A stretch of DNA of 64,000 nt from Aerophototrophica crusticola (GTDB lineage: Bacteria; Pseudomonadota; Alphaproteobacteria; Azospirillales; Azospirillaceae): NCBI GenBank assembly GCA_001939945.1, contig MOEB01000003.1:62001-126000 (forward strand), read 5' to 3'. Each line of letters opens with the position of its first letter. Positions within the stretch are counted from its first letter, which is position 1. A program made the translations under genes and the position numbers. The notes below the pieces were generated by a model, which was given only the letters and a program-made list of their open reading frames with translations, was not told the DNA's origin and searched no databases. Below, in pieces: positions 57,910 through 64,000 of the stretch.

Positions 57910-57935
57910 GTCCCCCCTCCCCAGGGAGGGGGGAC
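57910..57935. terminator. Hairpin terminator after the PhoD-like gene
   Basis: GTCCCCCCTCCC (57910-57921) pairs perfectly with GGGAGGGGGGAC (57924-57935) around CA, six bases past the stop, followed by TGTTTGCTT. Twelve G+C-rich pairs with a short T-rich tail make it a good terminator for the phosphate operon; it also resembles the core hairpin of family B repeats. Confidence 0.6.
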
Positions 57936-58023
57936 CGTGTTTGCTTGCAACATTCTGTCGTCAGCGATCCGTCACGCCCGCCGCATGTTGCGCCGCAGCA
58001 GGGTTGGTGCCATGGTCCTTGCC

Positions 58024-58611
58024 ATGCTGAACGGTTCGCTCTCCGTCGCCATCGTCGATGAGAACCATGCCCGCGCCGCGATCCTGGAGGAGGGGCTCCT
58101 CTCCGCCGGGATCAGCGACGTGACCCTGGTGCATGACACGCGGAACCTGCTGCGGCAGCTCGTCGACCTCGCCCCCGACGTCATCATCATCGACCTGGAA
58201 AACCCCAGCCGCGACGTGCTGGAGCAGATGTTCCAGGTCTCCCGCGTCGTCGCCCGGCCGGTGGCCATGTTCGTGGACCGCTCCGACAGCGCCATGATCC
58301 AGGCGGCGGTGGATGCCGGCGTCTCGGCCTACGTGGTGGACGGGCTGAAGAAGGAGCGGGTGAAGCCCATCGTGGACATGGCGGTCAGCCGCTTCAACGC
58401 CTTCAGCCGCCTGCAGGGGGAGCTGGAGAAGGCGCGCAGCGAGTTGGCGGAGCGCAAGGTGATCGAGCGGGCCAAGGGCATCCTGATGAAGACGCGCCGC
58501 ATGTCGGAGGAGGACGCCTACGCCGCCCTGCGCAGGCTGGCCCAGGCCGAGAGCCGCAAGCTGGCCGACGTGGCCCAGAGCGTCGTCACCGCGGCCAAGC
58601 TGCTGGGCTAG
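58024..58611 (+). CDS. nasT: ANTAR-domain RNA-binding antiterminator, NasT-like
   Basis: 195-residue receiver-ANTAR protein. The pseudo-receiver (LSVAIVDENHARAAILEEGLLSAGI) has DEN in place of the acidic pair but keeps DLENPS near the phosphoacceptor position and DGLKKE; NasT proteins act without phosphorylation. The ANTAR domain covers the last ~60 residues (KVIERAKGILMKTRRMSEEDAYAALRRLAQAESRKLADVA). It should bind tandem leader hairpins and stop terminator formation; its probable target is the leader at 27507-27622. NasS (next gene, 9 bases on) would hold it inactive without nitrate. The start is not certain: ATG at 58012 or 58024. Confidence 0.88.
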   Translation: MLNGSLSVAIVDENHARAAILEEGLLSAGISDVTLVHDTRNLLRQLVDLAPDVIIIDLENPSRDVLEQMFQVSRVVARPVAMFVDRSDSAMIQAAVDAGVSAYVVDGLKKERVKPIVDMAVSRFNAFSRLQGELEKARSELAERKVIERAKGILMKTRRMSEEDAYAALRRLAQAESRKLADVAQSVVTAAKLLG

Positions 58612-58620
58612 GGGGAATTA

Positions 58621-59895
58621 ATGGACACGGACACAGCAACCCTCGCCCCGCCCGGCCAGGATACCCGCACCTTGCGCATCGGCTTCATCCCCCTGGTGGA
58701 CGCGGCGCCCCTGGTGGTGGCGCAGGAGAAGGGGTTCGCGGCGGCGGAGGGGTTGCGGCTGGACCTGAAGCGGGAGAGTTCCTGGGCGAACATCCGGGAC
58801 CGGCTGGTACTGGGGCACTTCGATGCCGCGCACATGCTGGCGCCCATGCCGGTGGCGGCCAGCCTTGGCATCGGCAGCCTGCACACGCCCATGGCCGTGC
58901 CGCTGGTGCTGACCCTGGGCGGCAACGCCATCACCGCCTCCCTACCCCTGTGGGCGGAGATGCGGGCGGAGGTGCCTGACCTGTCGGGGACCGACCCGAA
59001 GCGGCTGGGCCGGGCCTTGGCCGCCGTGGTGCGGCGCCGGGGGCGGGAGGGGCAGCCGCCGCTGACCTTCGGCACGGTGCACCCGTTCAGCGCCCATAAC
59101 TATGAGTTGCGCTATTGGCTGGCCGCGGCCGGCGTCCACCCGGACGAGGAGGCGCGGCTGGTGGTAGTGCCGCCGCCGCTGATGGCCGACGCCCTGGCGG
59201 CGGGGCAGGTGGACGCCTTCTGCGTGGGGGAGCCCTGGAACAGCCGGGCGGTGGAGGCCGGCGTGGGCCGCATCCTGACCACCAAGGCCCATCTCTGGCG
59301 CCAGGGGCCGGAGAAGGTGCTGGCCCTCCGCGCCGACTTCGCGGAAAGGGAGGGGGAGACCCTGGCCGCCCTGCTGCGCGCCCTGGTCAAGGCGGGCGCC
59401 TGGGCAGAGGACCGGGCCAACCGGGATGAGCTGGCGGCCCTGCTGGCCGACAAGCGCTACCTGGACGTGGATGCCCGGATCATCCACCGCTCCCTTTCCC
59501 ACCGGCTGGTGCTGGAGCCGGGCGGGGAGGAGGTGGCGGTGCCCGACTTCCTGCTGTTCGACCGCGCCGCCGCGACCTTCCCTTGGCAGAGCCACGCCTT
59601 GTGGATCTACAGCCAGATGGTGCGCTGGGGGCAGGTGGCGGAGAGCCCCGCCAACCAGGAAGCGGCCCGCCGCACCTATCGCCCCGACCTGTACCGGAAG
59701 TACCTGGGTCCGGCGGGCGTCTCCCTGCCCGCCGCCAGCATGAAGGTGGAAGGGGCGTTGAAGGAACCGACCGGCGTCGCGTCCTCCGCCGGGCGCATGG
59801 TGCTGGGGCCGGACGGCTTCTTCGACGGGCAGGAGTTCGACCCGGACAGGGTGGCGGACTACATCGCCGGGTTCGCCATCCACAGCCGGCGCTGA
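58621..59895 (+). CDS. nasS: Nitrate-sensing NasS protein (NrtA-like, cytosolic)
   Basis: 424-residue soluble homologue of the nitrate-binding protein NrtA, lacking a signal peptide (MDTDTATLAPPGQDTRTLRIGFIPLVDAAPL). It keeps the binding-protein pattern PLVVAQEKGF, SSWANIRDRLVLGHFDAAHMLAPMP and VGEPWNSRAVEAGVG. In known systems NasS binds NasT in the absence of nitrate and releases it when nitrate or nitrite binds. Gene order here is nasT-nasS, with 9 bases between them, the reverse of the usual nasST operon. It lies about 30 kb from its presumed target. Confidence 0.9.
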   Translation: MDTDTATLAPPGQDTRTLRIGFIPLVDAAPLVVAQEKGFAAAEGLRLDLKRESSWANIRDRLVLGHFDAAHMLAPMPVAASLGIGSLHTPMAVPLVLTLGGNAITASLPLWAEMRAEVPDLSGTDPKRLGRALAAVVRRRGREGQPPLTFGTVHPFSAHNYELRYWLAAAGVHPDEEARLVVVPPPLMADALAAGQVDAFCVGEPWNSRAVEAGVGRILTTKAHLWRQGPEKVLALRADFAEREGETLAALLRALVKAGAWAEDRANRDELAALLADKRYLDVDARIIHRSLSHRLVLEPGGEEVAVPDFLLFDRAAATFPWQSHALWIYSQMVRWGQVAESPANQEAARRTYRPDLYRKYLGPAGVSLPAASMKVEGALKEPTGVASSAGRMVLGPDGFFDGQEFDPDRVADYIAGFAIHSRR

Positions 59896-59900
59896 CCGCC

Positions 59901-62060
59901 TCAGAACCCGCTTTCCCGCACCAGCACGGCGGTGACCGTGGTCAGCAGCCGGCCGGCGAGGCTGCGGCGTTCGCCCTGCACCAGCACGGTGCCGCGCAGG
60001 GCCATGGGCGGCGCGGCGATGGTGTCGGCGGGGGAGAGCAGCACGCGGTAGACCGCGGTCTCTGGCACCAGGTTGCCGTCCCGGTCGGGCAGAGCCGGGA
60101 TGCGGCCGCCATGGGGGGAGGCCAGTTCCGGCGCCGCGGTCAGGCGGCGGGTGGCGGTGGCGGAGACCTCCGCCACGGTGAGGTCCAGGGCCGGGCGGGC
60201 CGGGTCCTCCGCCACGAAGCGGGCCTTGGCACCGGGAGCCAGGCGGGTGAGGTCCGCCTCCGCCACATAGGCCTCCGTCACCGCCCGGGCCGGGGCGACC
60301 AGGGTACCCAGCCATTCGCCCGAGGGCAGCCATTCGCCGGGCGCAAGGGGAAGGGCCTGCTCAGCCACCACCCCGTCGAAGGGGGCGGTGACCTCCAGCC
60401 GCGCCAACTGCTGCGCCAGGGCGGCACGGCGGGCGGTGGCGCCGTCCAGCATCTGCCGGACCACGCGCAGGCGGGCGGCGGCCTCCGGGTCCAGCACCTG
60501 GAAGCTGGCCTGCCAGCGCAGGGTCGCGATCTCCCGGTCCAGGGCTTCCGCCTCATGGGCCAGGTCGGGGGCGGCAAAGCGGTAGAGGGGCTGGCCCGCC
60601 CGGACCGTGTCGCCAGCCTTGGCCAGCACGGCCTCCAGCCGGGCGCCCACGGGGGCGTAGAGCTGAACCTGCTGCTCGGCACGGAAAAGGGCCGGCGCCT
60701 CCACCGTGCCGCGCCAGGGGACCAGGAACAGCAGAAGGGCCAGGGTCACGCCGGCGGCGGTGCCGATGGTGTTGCGGTTCCAGCGATAGGCGTCGCGGCG
60801 CTTGGCCCACTCCACCAGTTCGTTCCAGACCGGACGCCCGATGAACCACACGATTTCCACCAGGAACAGGAAGATGCCGAGGAGCTTGAAGAAGACGTGG
60901 TAGACGAGCAGGGCGATGCCGAGGAACAGGAAGAACCGGTAGACCCAGGTTGCGTAGGAATAGGCCAGCAGGGTCTTCTCCAGCCGGGGCGGCAGCTGCT
61001 CCGGCTTCGGCTCGCCCAGGCCGAACAGGGCTTCCCGCAGGCGCCAGCGGCCCAGGGCGAAGGCCCGGTCCTGGAGGTTGGGCACGTCCAGCAGGTCCGA
61101 CAGCAGGAAATAGCCGTCGAACCGCATCAGCGGGTTCAGGTTCACCGCCAAGGTCAGCACCCAGCTGGTCGTCGCCAGGGTGAAGGCGGCGCTGCGCAGC
61201 ATGCCGTCCGGCAGGAAGCCCCAGGCCAGGGTGGCCCAGCAGGCCAGCGCCAGCTCCACCCCCATGCCGGCGGCCCCGATCTGCAACCGGTGCCGCCGCC
61301 GCTTCAGCCGCCAGGCGCCCGAGGTGTCGGTGTAGAGCACGGGGAACAGCACCAGCAGGGCCACGCCCATGGTGCTGACCCGGGCGCCGTGGCGGGTGCA
61401 GGTATAGGCGTGGCCCAGCTCATGAAGGACCTTGGAGAAGACGAGGGTCAGCCCGGCCAGGGCGGCCCCTTCCAGCGTGAAGAAGTGCAGGAAGGTGTGC
61501 AGGAAGGTGTCCCACTGCCGAGACGCCAGGAACAGGCCCAGCACCCCTGCAAACAGGGTCAGCAGCAGGAAGGTCCGGGAATAGAGCGGTTCCACGTACC
61601 GCAGCGTCGCCGACAGGAAGCGGTGCGGGCGGACCAGGGGGATGCGGACGAACAGGTAGTTCTTCAGCAGCCACTTGGCCCAGTTGCTCCGCATCATCGC
61701 GGCTTGCTGGGACAGGCGGGCGTTCGCCTCCGCCCCGCAGACCTGGAGCAGGTTGGACCCGGCCAGGAAGCGGGCGAACTCCTCCACCTCCTCGGCGGTG
61801 ACCTCCAGCGGGGTGGTGCGGCTGACGGCGTCGGCGATGCCGGCGGGGTCGCCCACGGACCAACGGGCGAGCATCTCCACCTCCGCCCAGCCGATGCGGA
61901 AGAAGCGGGCGCGGGCCGGGTCCTCCAGCGTCCAGGAGGGGGAGCCGTCGGGGTGGCGCGGCCCCTCATGCAGGTGCAGGTCCTCCCGCAGGGGTGCCAG
62001 GGAGGCCTTCGGCACCGGGCGGGGCCGGGGGCGGGGGCTGTCGATGGTCAGGGTGGCCAT
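59901..62060 (-). CDS. PqqD-like/M50 membrane protease/HlyD fusion
   Basis: 719-residue integral membrane protein. Residues ~25-110 resemble a PqqD/RRE-like winged helix (HEGPRHPDGSPSWTLEDPARARFFRIGWAEVEML). The middle is a site-2-protease (M50) domain with six to eight helices, the zinc motif HELGH (in VLHELGHAYTC, ~residue 215) and the second ligand motif NLNPLMRFDGYFLLSDLLD. The last ~270 residues are a HlyD-type biotinyl-lipoyl/barrel adaptor (APVGARLEAVLAKAGDTVRAGQPL, VTAPFDGVVAEQALPLAPGEWL). It likely cleaves or couples a peptide during export. The next gene upstream, another HlyD protein, is 12 bases away. Confidence 0.78.
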   Translation of the reverse strand: MATLTIDSPRPRPRPVPKASLAPLREDLHLHEGPRHPDGSPSWTLEDPARARFFRIGWAEVEMLARWSVGDPAGIADAVSRTTPLEVTAEEVEEFARFLAGSNLLQVCGAEANARLSQQAAMMRSNWAKWLLKNYLFVRIPLVRPHRFLSATLRYVEPLYSRTFLLLTLFAGVLGLFLASRQWDTFLHTFLHFFTLEGAALAGLTLVFSKVLHELGHAYTCTRHGARVSTMGVALLVLFPVLYTDTSGAWRLKRRRHRLQIGAAGMGVELALACWATLAWGFLPDGMLRSAAFTLATTSWVLTLAVNLNPLMRFDGYFLLSDLLDVPNLQDRAFALGRWRLREALFGLGEPKPEQLPPRLEKTLLAYSYATWVYRFFLFLGIALLVYHVFFKLLGIFLFLVEIVWFIGRPVWNELVEWAKRRDAYRWNRNTIGTAAGVTLALLLFLVPWRGTVEAPALFRAEQQVQLYAPVGARLEAVLAKAGDTVRAGQPLYRFAAPDLAHEAEALDREIATLRWQASFQVLDPEAAARLRVVRQMLDGATARRAALAQQLARLEVTAPFDGVVAEQALPLAPGEWLPSGEWLGTLVAPARAVTEAYVAEADLTRLAPGAKARFVAEDPARPALDLTVAEVSATATRRLTAAPELASPHGGRIPALPDRDGNLVPETAVYRVLLSPADTIAAPPMALRGTVLVQGERRSLAGRLLTTVTAVLVRESGF

Positions 62061-62072
62061 GGCGGCGCGCCG

Positions 62073-63428
62073 TCACAGGCCCAGGCGCAGGCGCAGGGCC
62101 GCCAGGGGCCGCCGCATCAAGTACATGAACAGGCTGGTCCGCTCCCCATACAGCTTGGCCGTGCCCTTCAGGCCGATGCGCACCCGCGGGTCGTCGCCCG
62201 TGAGCGTGGCGCGCAGGCGATAGGCCATCACGCCTTCCGGCGTCTGGCCGGCGCGATAGCCGGCGCGGACAAGCCGCGCGTCCAGGGGGGAAGCGGGGTC
62301 GGTGTTGAGGAACAGGCGCACGTCGGCCCCCGGCGGCAGGGCGATGGCGTCGGAGACGGGCAGGTGGATCTCCAGCTCGGCGTCGCGGGGCTCCGCCAGC
62401 ATCAGGATGCGCTCGCCCAGGGCAACGGGCCGGCCCACCCATTCCCCGGCATCGTCGAAGATGGCCACCCCGGCGCGGGGAGCCACCAGGGTGATGCGGC
62501 GGAGAAGTTCCTCCACATAGGCCACCTCCGCCGCCTGCTGTTCGCGGCGGCCCTGGAGCACGGCCAGGGCGGCCTTGGCCTTCTCGTCGAACATGGCGGT
62601 CTGCTGGGCTTGGCGCAGCTCCGCCTCCGCCACGCCCAGGGACTGGCGGGCCACCTCCAGGCGGGATTCTAGCTCCCGCGGGTCCAGCCGGGCGAGGGGG
62701 CGGCCCGCTTCCACGGCCTCGTTGGGCTTCACCAGCATCTCCGCCACCACGCCTTGGACGGGCGCGCGGAGGATGGCGGGGTCGCGGGCCACCAGCTCCG
62801 CCGGGGCCAGCACGGACTGGCGGACGGGCAGGGCCAGCAGCAGCAGGGCCGCCACGGCCACCCCCGCCCAGACCTTCCGGCTGCGGGTCAGGGCGATGCC
62901 GCGTCTGGGCTTGCCGGCCAGGGCCACCCAGGCGTGGGCGTAGGCGTCGGCCAGGGTGTCGAGGAGCTGCTTCTCCCCGTCATGCCAGGGGTCGTCGCGG
63001 GCCAGCAGCAGCACGGCGGGCACGGACCCGTCGGGGCGGCGCAGGGGCAGCCAGAGGGCTTGGCGCGGCAGGTGTTCCGCCCACATGGCCTGTTCCGCCG
63101 CAGGCAGGTCGGCGGCGGTGAGGACGGCGGTCTTGCGCGATTCCGCCCCCGCCATGCCGTCGCGGAACAGGGTGGTGAGCCAGAGGGTGAAGGGCGCGTC
63201 CCGGTCCGGGGCGGCGAGGCCGGAGACGGCCTGGACGCGGGCGGTGTCGCAGCGCCACAGCACGGCCTGGCGGTAGCCGGCCAGCATGTGGGTGTCGTTC
63301 ACCACCAGGAAGCCCAGCTCCTCCAGCGTCGCGGCGGCGCGGACGCGGCGCTCCAGCTGGACGAGTCCCGCCAGCACGGCAAGCTGCCGGTCGCGCACGT
63401 CCAACTGGGCCTGGGGGGCGGCGCTCAT
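62073..63428 (-). CDS. GAF-HlyD membrane fusion protein
   Basis: 451-residue adaptor. The N-terminal ~180 residues are a GAF-like cytoplasmic domain (ATLEELGFLVVNDTHMLAGYRQAVLWRCD), followed by one membrane helix (VWAGVAVAALLLLALPV, ~residues 195-212) and a HlyD periplasmic part with biotinyl-lipoyl halves (ILRAPVQGVVAEMLVKPNEAVEAGRPLARL; ITLVAPRAGVAIFDDAGEWVG) and a coiled-coil hairpin between them. Such GAF-HlyD proteins occur with M50-HlyD fusions and HlyD partners in a conserved but uncharacterised module. The start overlaps the preceding gene's stop by 4 bases. The GAF ligand is unknown. Confidence 0.78.
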   Translation of the reverse strand: MSAAPQAQLDVRDRQLAVLAGLVQLERRVRAAATLEELGFLVVNDTHMLAGYRQAVLWRCDTARVQAVSGLAAPDRDAPFTLWLTTLFRDGMAGAESRKTAVLTAADLPAAEQAMWAEHLPRQALWLPLRRPDGSVPAVLLLARDDPWHDGEKQLLDTLADAYAHAWVALAGKPRRGIALTRSRKVWAGVAVAALLLLALPVRQSVLAPAELVARDPAILRAPVQGVVAEMLVKPNEAVEAGRPLARLDPRELESRLEVARQSLGVAEAELRQAQQTAMFDEKAKAALAVLQGRREQQAAEVAYVEELLRRITLVAPRAGVAIFDDAGEWVGRPVALGERILMLAEPRDAELEIHLPVSDAIALPPGADVRLFLNTDPASPLDARLVRAGYRAGQTPEGVMAYRLRATLTGDDPRVRIGLKGTAKLYGERTSLFMYLMRRPLAALRLRLGL

Positions 63429-64000
63429 GGGGTGGCCCCCGCGGGCGGGGTGAGGCGGGCGGTGCCGCTCATCCCCGGCAGCAGGCCGTCCGCCTTGCCC
63501 TGGATGCGGCCGAAGACCTTCACCGACTGGCTGACCGGGTCCACCCGGCCGGACAGGCGCGCCACCTCCGCCCCGTAATCCTGCCCCGTCTCATCCACCC
63601 GCAAGGAGAAGGGCTGGCCCGGCTTCAGCCAGGCGAGCCAGCGGGACGGTACGATCATCTCCAGCTCGAAGGCGCCGTCGTCATAGATGGCCAGCAGCTC
63701 CTTGCCCTCAGGCACGTACTCATGCGCCTGGGCCTTGCGCTCCGCCACCCGACCGGCGAAGGGCGCGGCGATGGTGCAGCGCTGCACCAGGGTGCGGGCC
63801 ATGGACAGCTCGGCCCGGGCCATGGCCAGCTTGGCGGCGCTGTCGGACAGCTCCAGCCCGCTGACGGCGTTCAGCTTGTCCAGCTTGCCCACCGACTCCA
63901 GCTTCTTGGCGGCGGCTTCCTCCGCCGCCGCGGCGTTGTCCAGCCGGGCACGGTGCATGGCGCAGTCGAAGGCCACCAGCCGGTCGCCCTTCCTGAAGCT
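63425..64000 (-). CDS. HlyD-family periplasmic adaptor, 5'-truncated
   Basis: C-terminal part of a membrane fusion protein; the frame stays open to the last base of the window, so the start lies beyond it. The visible 191 residues include KGDRLVAFDCAMHRARLDNA (end of the first lipoyl half and start of a coiled-coil hairpin), ARTLVQRCTIAAPFAGRVAERKAQAHEYV (second lipoyl half) and a beta-barrel/MP domain (VDPVSQSVKVFGRIQGKADGLLPGMSGTARL). It overlaps the GAF-HlyD gene by 4 bases. Three adaptor-type proteins in a row suggest a multi-component envelope complex whose ATPase or outer-membrane partner would be outside this window. Confidence 0.8.
   Translation of the reverse strand, partial: SFRKGDRLVAFDCAMHRARLDNAAAAEEAAAKKLESVGKLDKLNAVSGLELSDSAAKLAMARAELSMARTLVQRCTIAAPFAGRVAERKAQAHEYVPEGKELLAIYDDGAFELEMIVPSRWLAWLKPGQPFSLRVDETGQDYGAEVARLSGRVDPVSQSVKVFGRIQGKADGLLPGMSGTARLTPPAGATP

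Noticed and set aside
1-64000. tRNA, rRNA, CRISPR arrays, prophage or transposase genes
   Set aside because: None recognised on either strand; the only mobile-like features are the palindromic repeats and hicAB.

Overview
The window is about 70% G+C with dense, short-spaced operons. The gene content fits an alphaproteobacterium of the Rhodospirillales/Azospirillaceae type: a NasT/NasS-controlled assimilatory nitrate operon, a propionyl-CoA carboxylase/methylmalonyl-CoA mutase operon beside an ScfR-type regulator, NAGGN osmoprotectant genes, and many PAS/GAF/CHASE sensor proteins. The genus is an inference from content and composition only. No rRNA, tRNA, CRISPR array or transposase was recognised.

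Layout. 1-10 kb: 5'-truncated CHASE2 adenylate cyclase, Tat-type M48 peptidase, DUF411 protein, small Arg-rich exported protein, a large flavin reductase/cNMP-sensor/ferredoxin fusion, an alpha/beta hydrolase and an HWE kinase. 9.5-11.5 kb: CDF metal exporter divergent from a MerR regulator, then an SDR. 11.6-17.2 kb: signalling operon (two histidine kinases, a receiver, a REC-PAS-GGDEF cyclase) behind a possible FNR/FixK box. 17.2-23.7 kb (minus strand): a CPA1-like antiporter lacking the usual Asn-Asp pair, then the NAGGN set asnO-ngg-M42 peptidase. 24-27.3 kb: chemoreceptor, CPBP protease and divergent TetR gene. 27.4-38 kb: nitrate assimilation (ABC transporter, nitrite reductase large and small subunits, nitrate reductase, siroheme synthase) behind a sigma-54 promoter, ANTAR-type hairpins and an intrinsic terminator. 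38-48 kb: GST, then the propionate operon pccB-ORF-pccA-hicA-hicB-mcm-isochorismatase on the minus strand, with the divergent ScfR-like regulator and folE. 48-58 kb: CoA-transferase, LuxR-type regulator, glycosyltransferase, CDP-alcohol phosphatidyltransferase, and a TonB receptor/PhoD phosphatase pair behind a six-unit Pho-box-like array. 58-60 kb: nasT-nasS. 60-64 kb (minus strand): a membrane protease/HlyD export module that runs off the end.

The nitrate genes form one circuit: NasS (cytosolic sensor) is expected to hold NasT; nitrate frees NasT to bind the leader hairpins and allow read-through of the terminator ahead of the transporter gene, about 30 kb away. The TonB receptor and phosphatase look like a phosphate-scavenging unit.

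The most unusual features are three palindromic repeat families. Family A is a 91-92 bp inverted repeat with four copies, one read in frame inside nitrate reductase and one at the start of the nitrate permease frame. Family B is a pair of REP-like arms. Family C is a roughly 140 bp element of five successive hairpins, found twice, in which three of five stems differ in sequence but keep pairing through compensatory changes.
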